DNA from: Azospirillum rugosum
Lineage (GTDB): Bacteria; Pseudomonadota; Alphaproteobacteria; Azospirillales; Azospirillaceae
DNA length: 64,000 nt
Assembly (NCBI RefSeq): GCF_017876155.1
Contig: NZ_JAGINP010000004.1
Coordinates: forward strand, 1 to 64,000
Reading direction: 5' to 3'
Shown here: positions 25,460 to 33,978 of the stretch, in pieces
Layout: every line of letters begins with the position of its first letter
How positions within the stretch are numbered: position 1 is the stretch's first letter
Position numbers and translations under genes: made by a program
The notes under the pieces: generated by a model
Database searches by the model: none
The model's input: only the letters and a program-made list of their open reading frames with translations
Told to the model about the DNA's origin: nothing

Positions 25460-26668
25460 GTGACCGACACCACCTTAAGCCGGCCAAGGGCCAGCGCGAC
25501 CGCCCTTCCCGTCCTCGGCGCGATCAGCGTCTGCCACCTGCTGAACGACATGGTCCAGTCGCTGCTGCCGGCGATCTATCCCATCCTGAAGGGCGGCTTC
25601 GACCTCAGCTTCGCGCAGGTCGGCTTGCTGACGCTGACCTACCAGATCACGGCGTCGCTCCTGCAACCGCTCATCGGGCTCTTCACCGACCGCCGGCCGC
25701 TGCCCTATTCGCTGGCCGCCGGCATGGGGGCGTCGCTGCTCGGGCTGGTCACGCTGGCCTTCGCGCCGAACTTCCCGGCGCTGGTGGCCGGGGGGATGCT
25801 GCTGGGCCTGGGCTCGTCGGTGTTCCACCCCGAGGCCTCGCGCATCGCGCGGCTGGCGTCGGGCGGGGCGCACGGGCTGGCGCAGTCGCTGTTCCAGGTC
25901 GGCGGGAACGCCGGGTCCGCGCTCGGCCCGCTGCTCGCCGCCTACGTCATCCTGCCGCGCGGGCAGGACAGCCTCGCTTGGTTCGCCCTGGCTGCGCTGG
26001 GCGGCATGGCCATCCTGACCGCGCTTGGCCGCTGGTACGAGCGCAACGGCCACGCCCGCCCGGCGCGACGCGGGGCCGCGCTGCACCGCGAGGGGCTGAG
26101 CCGTGGGCAGGTCGGCCGGGCGGTGGCGGTGCTGATCGCCCTGATCCTGTCCAAATACGTGTATCTGGCGGGCATCACCAGCTACTACACCTTCTACCTG
26201 ATGGAGCGCTTCGCCCTTCCGGCCGACACGGCGCAGCTCTGCCTGTTCGTCTTCCTGGCGGCGGTCGCCACCGGCACGGTGATCGGCGGTCCTATCGGCG
26301 ACCGGATCGGCCGCAAGACGGTGATCTGGGTGTCCATCCTCGGCATCCTGCCCTTCACGCTGCTGCTGCCCCACGTCGGGCTGACGGCGACGGTGGTGCT
26401 GAGCGCGGTCATCGGGCTGGCCCTGGCCTCGGCCTTTCCCGCCATCGTGGTCTACGCGCAGGAGCTGATGCCCGGCCGGGTCGGCATGATCTCCGGCCTG
26501 TTCTTCGGCCTGGCCTTCGGCATCGGCGGAATCGGCGCCGCAGGGCTGGGCGTCGTCGCCGACCGCATGGGCATCGCCTTCGTCTATCAGGCCTGCGCGT
26601 TCCTGCCCCTGCTCGGCCTGCTCGCCGTCTTTCTGCCGAACGTCCCGCCGAAGGACGTGGGCCGATAG
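25460..26668 (+). CDS. MFS efflux pump, fosmidomycin-resistance (Fsr) family
   Basis: A 402-residue, 12-TM transporter, close to the length of E. coli Fsr (about 406). Family features include ISVCHLLNDMVQSLLPAIYP in helix 1, GSSVFHPEASRIARLASGG after helix 4, GNAGSALGPLLAAY and GDRIGRKTV. It is expected to export toxic compounds by proton antiport; fosmidomycin is only the family prototype. Translation likely starts at GTG 25460, preceded by GAGAGG nine bases away. It is probably controlled by the divergent AraC regulator through the 131-base shared promoter region. Confidence 0.9.
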   Translation: MTDTTLSRPRASATALPVLGAISVCHLLNDMVQSLLPAIYPILKGGFDLSFAQVGLLTLTYQITASLLQPLIGLFTDRRPLPYSLAAGMGASLLGLVTLAFAPNFPALVAGGMLLGLGSSVFHPEASRIARLASGGAHGLAQSLFQVGGNAGSALGPLLAAYVILPRGQDSLAWFALAALGGMAILTALGRWYERNGHARPARRGAALHREGLSRGQVGRAVAVLIALILSKYVYLAGITSYYTFYLMERFALPADTAQLCLFVFLAAVATGTVIGGPIGDRIGRKTVIWVSILGILPFTLLLPHVGLTATVVLSAVIGLALASAFPAIVVYAQELMPGRVGMISGLFFGLAFGIGGIGAAGLGVVADRMGIAFVYQACAFLPLLGLLAVFLPNVPPKDVGR

Positions 26669-26776
26669 CCGTGTCGCGGTGGCGGCATCCTCCACCATCC
26701 GGGAAAATTCGGATGCGCCATCGACGGCCCCACCCTCGCCGTCCAACATTGCTTCAAACAAAACAGGGAGGCGACC

Positions 26777-27067
26777 ATGGCGACGGCAGCATCGGCGATG
26801 ATCTTCGAGAACCCGGCGAACGGCCAACGGGAGGCGGTGTCCAACCGCGACGGCGTCCGGGCCTTCTTCGGCGGTCCGTTCTACTTCGCCATGAAGGGCG
26901 AGTGGATGCACGCGGCGATCCACGCCGTGCTGACGGTCATCGGTCTTCTGCTGTGGCCCAGCGGGATCCTGATGGTGCTCGGCGCTTGGTTCGGCTACGC
27001 CTGCGCGACGCCGACCATTCTGGAATCGCGCTTCCAGCGGTTGGGGTGGCGGAAGGTTGCGGGGTGA
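26777..27067 (+). CDS. Small membrane protein of unknown function (96 aa)
   Basis: A 96-residue protein with a soluble N-terminus (residues 1-30) and two hydrophobic segments (about 45-60 and 62-78) joined by a Pro-Ser-Gly turn, a likely hairpin in the inner membrane. FFGGPFYFAMKGEWMHA resembles the start of DUF2628-like proteins, though the match is weak. The ATG at 26777 follows AGGGAGG. The gene is 108 bases downstream of the efflux pump and could share its transcript. Confidence 0.7.
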   Translation: MATAASAMIFENPANGQREAVSNRDGVRAFFGGPFYFAMKGEWMHAAIHAVLTVIGLLLWPSGILMVLGAWFGYACATPTILESRFQRLGWRKVAG

Positions 27068-27078
27068 TGAGGGGCGTT

Positions 27079-27139
27079 GTCGCGTTGGGCCCCCACCCTA
27101 ACCCTCCCCCATCTTCGACGGGGGAGGGAACTCCGCCGC
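27079..27139. repeat. 61-base repeat copy, overlapping the kinase gene's 3' end
   Basis: Identical over 61 bases to the reverse complement of 16996-17056. It contains the hairpin CCCTCCCCCATCTTCGACGG with GGGGGAGGG and begins 11 bases after the stop of the 96-residue membrane protein. The last codons and stop of the kinase gene at 27098-27622 lie within it. Confidence 0.9.
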
Positions 27140-27622
27140 ATGACGCAAAACCTCCGCGACGCACGCCTCGACCGAACGGCCGGCGGTGTCGATGACGAGG
27201 AACGGCCGGTCCCAGGGCTCGTAGTCACGGCCGGTCACCTCCGCCCAGCTGGGCAGGCGGAAGCCGTCGATGTCGGGTCGGCGGGTCTCGACGCGGTGGC
27301 GGTGCTCCTGGGGGTCGGAGCAGACGACCTCCACCTCGACCAGCCGCGCGCCGGCCCGTTCCGCCGTCGCGCGCCACGCCTCGCGGGTGGCCCGGACCGG
27401 GTTGACGCAGTCCGCGATCACCCGGTTGCCGAGCCGGAGGTTGTCCGCCGCCACCCCATAGGCCACCACATACCCATGCGGCCCAACCTCGGCGTCGGCA
27501 CCGCCGCGCAGCGCGTGCTCGATGGTGTCGATCCGCAGGTGGAGCGCCCCCAGCCGCGTCGCCAGCGCGCGGGCGATGGTCGTCTTGCCGGTTCCGGGAA
27601 GCCCGCCCAGAACGATCAACAT
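27098..27622 (-). CDS. P-loop kinase-like protein (AAA_33 type)
   Basis: A 174-residue P-loop NTPase of the gluconate kinase / chloramphenicol phosphotransferase-like group. Walker A is GLPGTGKTTIA at residues 6-16; DTIEHAL and NPVRATREAW follow, with an Arg/Asp-rich lid (DPQEHRHRVETRRPD). The small-molecule substrate is unknown. The C-terminal FPPPSKMGEG is encoded entirely inside a dispersed palindromic repeat, so the original C-terminus was probably replaced. It starts eight bases after the rraA-like gene and is cotranscribed with it. Confidence 0.82.
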   Translation of the reverse strand: MLIVLGGLPGTGKTTIARALATRLGALHLRIDTIEHALRGGADAEVGPHGYVVAYGVAADNLRLGNRVIADCVNPVRATREAWRATAERAGARLVEVEVVCSDPQEHRHRVETRRPDIDGFRLPSWAEVTGRDYEPWDRPFLVIDTAGRSVEACVAEVLRHAAEFPPPSKMGEG

Positions 27623-27630
27623 GCCGTGCC

Positions 27631-28128
27631 TCACCCGGCCGCGCCGAACTCCGCGGCGGTCAGCACCAGGACGCCGTCCTCGTCGGCGAAGACGAGGTCG
27701 CCGGGGGACACGCGGATGCCGGCGATGGTCACGGGCAGGTCGCGCTGCCCCTCGCCGTTGCGCACGGTCTTGCGCGGGATCGCGGCCAGCGCCTTGATGC
27801 CCAGGTCCAGGGTGGCGAGCACCGCGGCGTCGCGGACGCAGCCGTGGATGACCACGCCTTCCCATCCGTTCTTCACCGCGTCCTTGGCGATCAGGTCGCC
27901 CATCAGGGCGGCGCGCAGGCTGCCGCCGCCGTCCACCACCAGCACCTTTCCCCGGCCCGGCGTGCCCAGCGTCTCCTTGACACGGGAGTTGTCCTCGAAG
28001 CACTTGATGGTCACCGCCTCGCCGGCGAACTTGCGGCGTGCGCCGAAGTCGCGGAAGACCGGGTCGGCGACGCGGGCGGTCTTCTCGAAGCGGTCGTAGA
28101 GGTCGCAGGTGCTGTCGAACGCGGTCAT
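27631..28128 (-). CDS. RraA-family protein (RNase E inhibitor / HMG aldolase-like)
   Basis: A 165-residue protein covering the whole RraA fold, with FEDNSRVKETLGTPGRGKVLVVDGGG split over strand and loop, GWEGVVIHGCVRDAAVL and the metal/substrate-site motif PGDLVFADEDGVLVL. Family members either inhibit RNase E or act as divalent-metal class II aldolases on 4-hydroxy-4-methyl-2-oxoglutarate; the Arg in GCVRD is required by the aldolases and is present, so either role is possible. Start ATG 28128. It leads a two-gene operon with the kinase-like gene. Confidence 0.88.
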   Translation of the reverse strand: MTAFDSTCDLYDRFEKTARVADPVFRDFGARRKFAGEAVTIKCFEDNSRVKETLGTPGRGKVLVVDGGGSLRAALMGDLIAKDAVKNGWEGVVIHGCVRDAAVLATLDLGIKALAAIPRKTVRNGEGQRDLPVTIAGIRVSPGDLVFADEDGVLVLTAAEFGAAG

Positions 28129-28194
28129 GCGATTTCGCTCCCCAAGCGGAGTTCGGTTGTGTTTGCGGGGAGCATAATCCACCGACCGTAGGGG

Positions 28195-29346
28195 TCAATC
28201 CTCCGCGGCGTCCACTGCACCCGTGCTGGTGCGTTCCAGGATCGCGTGGCGGCGGAAGCGGTGGAGTTCGGCGGGGCGCCCGCCGGTCTGGCTTTCGAAC
28301 CGGCCGGTCGGCTCCACGAGGCCGCCGGAGATCATCAGGCGGCGGAAGTTCTGCTTGTGCAGCCGCTCGCCGGACAGCGCCTCCACCACCTGCTGGAGCT
28401 GGTTCAGGGTGAAGGTGGAGGGCAGAAGCTCGAAGACGATGGGACGGTACTTCAGCTTGCCGCGCAGCCTCTCAAGCGCCGTCGCCAGGATGCGGCGCCC
28501 GTCGCGCGCCATCGGGCGGCCGAGCGCGCGCGGCATCTCCAGGCGGGCCGATGCGGTCTCCACCCCGGCGCGGCGCGCGAGGTCGTGGTCGCGGAAGGCC
28601 TCCACCACCAGCCCGGCCTCGTACAGAAGCTCGTACCGCTCCAGCACCCGTTCCGAATCCCACGGCGCCCCGTCCAGCGCGAAGGCCATGCCCGCGCGTT
28701 CGCCCCGGCGGGCGCGGGAGGGCTCGTCGGGGGCGGCCGCGACCCAGCGGGCCAGCGCCGGGCGGATCACCGAGTCGAGCAGATGAGGCCTTTCGTCGCG
28801 CCAGTCCTCCCAGGGGAAGAAGTCGTAGAGGTCGCGCCATTCCGCCCCCGCTTCGCCGTCCCCCATGCGCAACGGGGCCTCGCGCACCAGCGCCAGATAG
28901 CCCACCACCAGGGAGCGCGCGCCGCCGAACAGCTCGTGCGGGTCGCGGTAACGGTCGCCGAAGCTGTAGAGCTGCTCCACATAGCGCAGGGCCAGCCCCG
29001 CCCGGCCTTCCGCCACCGCGCGCACGCCGTCCTGGAGCGTGCGGAACTGCCGCGGGTCGAAGGGCGCGCCGGGCAGGGAGTCGCGGTGCGGCAGGGGCTC
29101 GTCGCCGCGGCGGTGCGACTCGGGGATCTCGAAACCGCTGCGCACGGTCACGACGCGCGGCACGGCGCCGGCGGCGGACGCCCCGTTCACCGCGACAATG
29201 GCCACCGCCAACCCCACCTGTGTCCCGTCCGCCACGCGCCGCACCACCCCCTGTTGAGCCGTCCCGGCAAGATAGGCGCGGCGGGCGCGCAAATCACCGG
29301 TCATCGCGCCGCATGGGGTCCGTTCCGGCCCGGATAAGGCGTCCAT
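28195..29346 (-). CDS. NadQ/NrtR-type transcriptional regulator with Nudix-like domain
   Basis: A protein of 369-383 residues. The N-terminal two thirds form a Nudix-like domain without a Nudix box (QVGLAVAIVAVNG, PRVVTVRSGFEIPESHRRG). The C-terminal 60 residues are the winged helix of NrtR-like regulators (PSTFTLNQLQQVVEALSGER, FRRLMISGGLVEPTGRFE). This combination defines the alphaproteobacterial NadQ repressors, which control NAD biosynthesis and respond to adenine nucleotides. No nad gene is adjacent, so it acts at a distance or on the divergent phosphate transporter. Two starts are possible: ATG 29346, with a distant GGGGAG, and ATG 29304. Confidence 0.8.
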   Translation of the reverse strand: MDALSGPERTPCGAMTGDLRARRAYLAGTAQQGVVRRVADGTQVGLAVAIVAVNGASAAGAVPRVVTVRSGFEIPESHRRGDEPLPHRDSLPGAPFDPRQFRTLQDGVRAVAEGRAGLALRYVEQLYSFGDRYRDPHELFGGARSLVVGYLALVREAPLRMGDGEAGAEWRDLYDFFPWEDWRDERPHLLDSVIRPALARWVAAAPDEPSRARRGERAGMAFALDGAPWDSERVLERYELLYEAGLVVEAFRDHDLARRAGVETASARLEMPRALGRPMARDGRRILATALERLRGKLKYRPIVFELLPSTFTLNQLQQVVEALSGERLHKQNFRRLMISGGLVEPTGRFESQTGGRPAELHRFRRHAILERTSTGAVDAAED

Positions 29347-29439
29347 GATACTTTTGTGACTCCCCTCGGGCGCCGGGAATGATACATGACGCGCGACACA
29401 GGCCCGCGCCTCCTCCGCCACCACACCGATCTGATCCCC

Positions 29440-30447
29440 ATGGAAGCCGCAACCCTCGCCCTGCCCATCGTCGTCGGGCTGATCGGCGTCGCCCTCCTCT
29501 TCGACTTCCTGAACGGCCTGCACGACGCGGCCAACTCCATCGCCACCGTGGTCTCCACCCGCGTGCTGAAGCCGCAGGCCGCGGTGGCGATGGCCGCCTT
29601 CTTCAACTTCATCGCCTTCCTGTTCTTCGGCCTGCATGTGGCGACGACCATCGGCACCGGCATCGTCGGCGGTGGGGTCGTGGACGCCAACGTGATCTTC
29701 GGCGCGCTGATGGGGGCGATCGTCTGGAACCTGATCACCTGGTGGCTGGGCATCCCGTCCAGCTCCTCCCACGCGCTGATCGGCGGGCTGGTCGGCGCCG
29801 GCGTGGCGAAGGCCGGCTGGGGGGCGGTGGTCGTCTCCGGCCTGGCCAAGACCGCCTCCGCCATCGTGCTGTCCCCCGTCGTCGGCTTCGTCCTGGCGAG
29901 CATCATGATGATCGCCGTCTCCTGGGGTTTCCGGCGCAGGGCGCCCTTCGCGGTGGACCGGCTGTTCCGGCACCTGCAGATCGTCTCCGCCTCGCTCTAC
30001 AGCCTGGGGCACGGCGGCAACGACGCGCAGAAGACCATGGGGATCATCGCCGTGCTGCTCTATTCCCAGGGCATGCTGGGGGCGGAGTTCTACGTGCCCT
30101 TCTGGGTGGTGCTGAGCTGCCAGGCCTGCATGGGGCTGGGCACGCTGTTCGGCGGCTGGCGCATCGTGAAGACCATGGGGTCGAAGCTGACGGAGCTGAA
30201 GCCGGTCCAGGGCTCCTGCGCGGAGACGGGCGGCGCCCTCACGCTGTTCGCCGCGACCTGGCTGGGCGTGCCGGTCAGCACGACCCACACCATCACCGGC
30301 GCCATCATCGGCGTCGGCGCCACCCGCCGCACCAGCGCGGTGCGCTGGGGCCTGGCGCACGGCATCGTCATCGCCTGGGTCGTCACGCTGCCGGCGACGG
30401 CGCTGGTCGGCGCCCTGTTCTACGAGGTCTCGCTGCTCCTCTGGTGA
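29440..30447 (+). CDS. pit: Low-affinity inorganic phosphate transporter, Pit family
   Basis: A 335-residue membrane permease, a short PitA-type protein. Both inverted repeats carry the PHO4 signature: FDFLNGLHDAANSIATVVST in the first, SLGHGGNDAQKTMGIIAV in the second. It imports metal-phosphate with protons. Homologues start close to MEAATLALPIVVGL, so ATG 29440 is chosen although its ribosome site is weak and the frame is open to 29386. It ends at a strong bidirectional terminator. No PhoU-like partner gene is adjacent. Confidence 0.93.
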   Translation: MEAATLALPIVVGLIGVALLFDFLNGLHDAANSIATVVSTRVLKPQAAVAMAAFFNFIAFLFFGLHVATTIGTGIVGGGVVDANVIFGALMGAIVWNLITWWLGIPSSSSHALIGGLVGAGVAKAGWGAVVVSGLAKTASAIVLSPVVGFVLASIMMIAVSWGFRRRAPFAVDRLFRHLQIVSASLYSLGHGGNDAQKTMGIIAVLLYSQGMLGAEFYVPFWVVLSCQACMGLGTLFGGWRIVKTMGSKLTELKPVQGSCAETGGALTLFAATWLGVPVSTTHTITGAIIGVGATRRTSAVRWGLAHGIVIAWVVTLPATALVGALFYEVSLLLW

Positions 30448-30476
30448 GGGGCAGCACTGAACAAGGGGTGCAAACG

Positions 30477-30504
30477 AAAAGGGCGGCCAGACGGCCGCCC
30501 TTTT
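30477..30504. terminator. Bidirectional intrinsic terminator
   Basis: AAAAGGGCGGCC (30477-30488) pairs with GGCCGCCCTTTT (30493-30504) around AGAC, leaving a T-tract on both strands. It terminates the Pit gene and the convergent tRNA-Gly gene. Confidence 0.9.
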
Positions 30505-30521
30505 TCGGTGTCCTCCGTGAC

Positions 30522-30596
30522 TGGAGCGGGCGAAGGGATTCGAACCCTCGACCCCAACCTTGGCAAGGTTGTGCTCTACCCCTGAGCTACGCCCGC
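30522..30596 (-). tRNA. tRNA-Gly (anticodon GCC)
   Basis: A 75-nt tRNA with acceptor GCGGGCG/CGCCCGC and encoded CCA. The anticodon stem CAACC/GGTTG encloses TTGCCAA, giving GCC. It is monocistronic, with its own promoter at 30619-30647 and terminator at 30477-30504. Confidence 0.97.
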
Positions 30597-30618
30597 GCCG
30601 CTCCGTCGGAGGAGCGCC

Positions 30619-30647
30619 CGTATACCCGCTGGCGCTCACGCTGGCAA
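30619..30647 (-). promoter_or_regulatory. Sigma-70 promoter of tRNA-Gly
   Basis: On the minus strand TTGCCA (30647-30642), a 17-bp spacer and TATACG (30624-30619), ending 22 bases upstream of the mature tRNA 5' end. It has the same -10 and spacing as the promoter at 5162-5190. Confidence 0.8.
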
Positions 30648-30715
30648 GGACCTTTTGACAGGACGCATCATTTTTCCATCGAAACGAGGAGCCATTGACG
30701 TGAGGATCCATTGAA

Positions 30716-31018
30716 ATGAGGACTGCCGCCGTGCCGACGCCGCCCGACGCGGAGTGGAGCCGCGCGATCGACTCCCTGGTCTTCACCCCGGACGGGCACC
30801 GGGGACGGTGCGTGGTGCACCGGCTGGCCTTCCGCGCGCTGCTCGGCCTTCGGCAGCCGGAACCGGCCGATGGGCTCGCCCATTTCGCCGCGCACCGTGC
30901 CGCCTACCAGCGGGCCGCGGCGCGGAAGATCGTCGACCGCGGCTTGCCCCCCGACGCCAGCCTCCACCTGACCAGCCGGGCGGTTCAGCGGGCGTTGGAG
31001 GAGACCGCTTCGGCGTGA
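30716..31018 (+). CDS. Small hypothetical protein, possibly DUF1488-like (100 aa)
   Basis: A 100-residue soluble protein. WSRAIDSLVFTPDG, RCVVHRLAFRALLG and FAAHRAAYQRAAARKI follow the order of features in DUF1488 proteins (an F-containing strand, a Cys/Val strand, a leucine-rich turn and a helix with an FxxxR pattern), but the resemblance is by eye only. ATG 30716 has GAGG nine bases upstream. Its last 34 bases overlap the 3' end of the convergent alpha-galactosidase gene. Confidence 0.6.
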   Translation: MRTAAVPTPPDAEWSRAIDSLVFTPDGHRGRCVVHRLAFRALLGLRQPEPADGLAHFAAHRAAYQRAAARKIVDRGLPPDASLHLTSRAVQRALEETASA

Positions 31019-33276
31019 AGGAGCAGGGCGGTCTCCGGCCGCTGCTCCGGCAGCAGGATGCCGGTCTGCCGCAGCAGCGCGCCGGAGGACACCAGCCCCT
31101 CCCCCGTCAGCCGCCTCTGCGCGTCGGAGGGGGCGTAGCCCCGCACCGCCTGCGGCCCGGGCAGGGTCAGCCGGTAGAGCTGTGCGTCGTCCAGCCCCGG
31201 CAGGGTCAGCGGGGCCGGGATGGCGGCCGACGGGCTGGTCCGCTGCGCGACGAGGTAGACGGCCTCGCCGCCGTCCGGGGCGACCACCCCCTGTACGCGC
31301 CGCCCGTCCAGCTCCGGCCCGGCGTGGTGCAGGCCGCCGTGCAGCAAGGGGCGCAACCGCTTGTGCAGGGCGATCCACTCCGCCAGCTCCGCCGCCTGAT
31401 CGGGCGGCAGGGAGAGCGGGTCAAGCTCCACCCCCATGTGCCCGAACAGGGCGACGGCGGCGCGGAAGCCCAGGCTGTGGCGCCGGCCGGTCTGGTGGTT
31501 GGGGCTGGCGGACACATGCGCGCCCATGATCTCCGGCGGCAGGAAACGCAGGAAGCCGCGCTGGATGTCCAGCCGCTCCAGCGCGTCGGTGCAGTCGGAC
31601 GGCCAGACGCGCAGCGCGCGGCCCAGAATGCCGAGGTCGGACCGCCCGCCGCCCGACGCGCAGCTTTCGATCTCCAGCGCCGGGTGCGCCGCCCGCAGAC
31701 GGTCCATCAGCGCGTAGACGGCCAGCGCCTGACGCCGGTAGGCCGGTCGGCCGGCGGCGTCGCCGGCGTCCGTCAGGTCGCGGTTCATGTCCCATTTCAA
31801 GTAGGCGATCGGCGCCTCGCGCAGCTGGCGGTCGATGGCCTCGAACAGGTACTCCGTCACCTCCGGCCGGGTGAGGTCGAGGACGAGCTGGCGGCGCGAG
31901 GTCACCGGATCGCGTCCGCGGACGCCCAGGGCCCAGTCGGGGTGCGCGCGGAGCAGGTCGCTGTCCGGGTTGACCATCTCCGGCTCGACCCACAGGCCGA
32001 ACTCCATGCCCAACTCGTTCACGCGGCGGGCCAGGGGCGCCAAGCCGTTGGGGAAGATGGCCGGGTCAGGCGTCCAGTCGCCGAGCCCGGCGCGGTCGCT
32101 GCGCCGGCCGCGGAACCAGCCGTCGTCCAGCACGAACCGCTCCGCCCCCAGCCGTGCCGCCGCCTCCGCCTGCTGCATCAGGCGGGCCTCGTCCAGCTTG
32201 AAGCCGTTGCCTTCCCAGGTGTTGAAGGTCACCGGACGCGGGCGCATGGTCCCGCCCGGCCAGCGCAGCACTTTTTGGCGCGCGTGGGCGTGGAAGCGGC
32301 GCGACAGCCCGCTCCAACCCTCGGCCGACGCTGCGGCGTGAGCGGTGGCGGTCTCCAGCCGCTCGCCCGCCCCCAGGATGACCTCGCCGGGGTGGAACAG
32401 CTCCCCCACTGTGACCAGGACGCGCCCGTCGGTCACGCGCTCCGCCGTCAGGCGGTGGCCGCCGCTCCAGCCCAGCTGGACGCCGAAGACGGTCCCGGTT
32501 TCCTCGCCGCTGCCGGGAAGGCCGGCCAGCAGGCCGGGGAAGTGGGTTTGCGTGCGGTTGCCGCGCGTCTCGATGGTCAGGGCTTCGCGGGCCAGCGGGA
32601 CGCTGGTTTCCTGGAACTCCCGCGCCCAGCGCCCCTCCAGCGCGCGGAGGTCCGCCACGGCGGCGGGCAGCAGGAAGACGCCCGACGCGATGCGGTCCAC
32701 CACCAGCCCCGAATCGCCCTCGTTCACCAGGACGCTGCGGCTGGTGAGGACGTCGTCGTCGCCGAGATCGAGGTGAAGCTCCAGCGACAGGCGCGCGACC
32801 GGGTCCTGGGCGACGACCACGCAGGCGCTGCCGTCCCGGCGCACCTCCCGCACGTCGAAGGCCGCGGTCCAGTCCAGGCCGCCGCGGTGGGCGACGAGGG
32901 CCGGCGTGGTCTGCACGTCCAGCCCGACCGTCGGCATCAGGGTCGCTTCGGGGACCTGCCGGTCAAGCCGGTTGTTGGGCCGGCCGGCCGCACGGACGTC
33001 GCGCAGCCACGCCCCGTCCAGCGCGTCCGGCAGGCGACTGCCCCACCAGGCGATCTCCGGCAGCCCACGGGCGTGTCGGAGCAAAAGCAGCGTCGTCCCC
33101 GGCCCGTCGAGCCGCAGGATCTCGGGCGCAGGGGGCGCCGCACCGTCGGGAGTCGATCCCGCAGCGACACGAGGCCGCAGCCCCGCCAGAGTCGTTGCGG
33201 CGGCGACGCCGGCAAGCAGGCGGCGCCGGGCAATGCCGGCTCGGGTCCCGCTTCGCCCCCCGGTTCGCTGTCCCAT
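30985..33276 (-). CDS. Alpha-galactosidase, GH36 family, Tat-exported
   Basis: A 763-residue glycoside hydrolase. The N-terminus has a twin-arginine signal (ARRRLLAGVAAATTLAG), so the enzyme should be exported folded. The N-terminal beta-sandwich domain is followed by the TIM barrel with FVLDDGWFRGRRSDRAGLGD, the catalytic nucleophile Asp496 in YLKWDMNR, and the acid/base region ESCASGGGRSDLG plus WPSDCTDALERL. A C-terminal beta domain completes the GH36 layout. It would release galactose from melibiose or raffinose-type sugars of plant origin. No galactose transport genes are adjacent. The start ATG 33276 directly begins the Tat signal. Confidence 0.93.
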   Translation of the reverse strand: MGQRTGGRSGTRAGIARRRLLAGVAAATTLAGLRPRVAAGSTPDGAAPPAPEILRLDGPGTTLLLLRHARGLPEIAWWGSRLPDALDGAWLRDVRAAGRPNNRLDRQVPEATLMPTVGLDVQTTPALVAHRGGLDWTAAFDVREVRRDGSACVVVAQDPVARLSLELHLDLGDDDVLTSRSVLVNEGDSGLVVDRIASGVFLLPAAVADLRALEGRWAREFQETSVPLAREALTIETRGNRTQTHFPGLLAGLPGSGEETGTVFGVQLGWSGGHRLTAERVTDGRVLVTVGELFHPGEVILGAGERLETATAHAAASAEGWSGLSRRFHAHARQKVLRWPGGTMRPRPVTFNTWEGNGFKLDEARLMQQAEAAARLGAERFVLDDGWFRGRRSDRAGLGDWTPDPAIFPNGLAPLARRVNELGMEFGLWVEPEMVNPDSDLLRAHPDWALGVRGRDPVTSRRQLVLDLTRPEVTEYLFEAIDRQLREAPIAYLKWDMNRDLTDAGDAAGRPAYRRQALAVYALMDRLRAAHPALEIESCASGGGRSDLGILGRALRVWPSDCTDALERLDIQRGFLRFLPPEIMGAHVSASPNHQTGRRHSLGFRAAVALFGHMGVELDPLSLPPDQAAELAEWIALHKRLRPLLHGGLHHAGPELDGRRVQGVVAPDGGEAVYLVAQRTSPSAAIPAPLTLPGLDDAQLYRLTLPGPQAVRGYAPSDAQRRLTGEGLVSSGALLRQTGILLPEQRPETALLLHAEAVSSNAR

Positions 33277-33367
33277 CCTCCCATCCTTCCGCGGTTTCGG
33301 GGAGGAAGGGAGGTGTCGCCGAAAGCGGGCGGCGGCAAGGCGCCGGGTCGTCAGCCCGACTTGCGGC

Positions 33368-33676
33368 TCAGTTCACCAGGGCGGGAAAGGAGGTGCCGGC
33401 GGTGCGGAAATAGTTCAGCACATAGACGCGCACGCTGGTGGCGAAGGGGATGCCCTGGGTGCGGCTGGCGTCGATGTCCGCGCACAGCGCCTCCACCGAC
33501 TTGCCCTCGCGCTGGGCGATGTCCTTCAGACCGTCCCAGATCGTCGCCTCCAGGCGCAGGCTGGCCCGGCGACCGCCGAGCGACACCGAGCGCGAGACCA
33601 CGACGGGCTGCGCGGAGAGGGAGCTGAGGTCGGCCATCTCGTCGAGGGCGCGGGGAATGCGGCGGTCCATCTTCAT
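33368..33676 (-). CDS. Ribbon-helix-helix protein (RHH_4 type)
   Basis: A 102-residue protein with an RHH_4 domain over residues 28-92: beta strand VSRSVSLGGRRASLRLEATI, helix WDGLKDIAQREGKSVEALCA and helix FATSVRVYVLNYFRTAG. RHH proteins bind DNA as dimers and usually repress. ATG 33676 has AGGA eight bases upstream. The gene is divergent from the YcaO-TfuA operon with a perfect Crp-type site between them. A second RHH_4 protein is encoded at 36872-37258 on the far side of that locus. Confidence 0.82.
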   Translation of the reverse strand: MKMDRRIPRALDEMADLSSLSAQPVVVSRSVSLGGRRASLRLEATIWDGLKDIAQREGKSVEALCADIDASRTQGIPFATSVRVYVLNYFRTAGTSFPALVN

Positions 33677-33752
33677 GGGAACGGTCCTGTCTCGGCCTGG
33701 CGCCGGGCGGCGCCGAATGCCGAATTTTTACCCCTGGCACCACCTCTCGCTG

Positions 33753-33768
33753 TGTGAAGAACTTCACA
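33753..33768. promoter_or_regulatory. Perfect Crp-type operator
   Basis: TGTGAAGAACTTCACA contains the full TGTGA-N6-TCACA consensus and 7-bp inverted arms around AA. It lies 77 bases upstream of the RHH start and 210 bases upstream of the YcaO start. A Crp/Fnr-family regulator is encoded 2.3 kb downstream in the same block, making it a candidate binder. Confidence 0.7.
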
Positions 33769-33978
33769 GTGCGGACCGTCGCCAGGGTCCAAAGCTGTGG
33801 CATACCGCGGTATTCACGCCATCCCGGCGCGGCCTCTGCGGCGGGGGACCGGGCCGGCCCGGCCTGGGCATCCTCCACCGTTCGTGGTACGCCCTTCACC
33901 TTCAGCCGAAGCGGATCGCCGTCCCGGCGCGCCCTTTCCCGAGCCTCTTCCATGCCATTCGAGCGCAAACGGACAGCC

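Noticed and set aside
33754..33978. 75-codon N-terminal extension of the YcaO gene from GTG 33754
   Set aside because: The extension is Arg/Ser/Pro-rich without family similarity, starts inside the Crp-type operator and has no ribosome site; ATG 33979 fits the YcaO fold.
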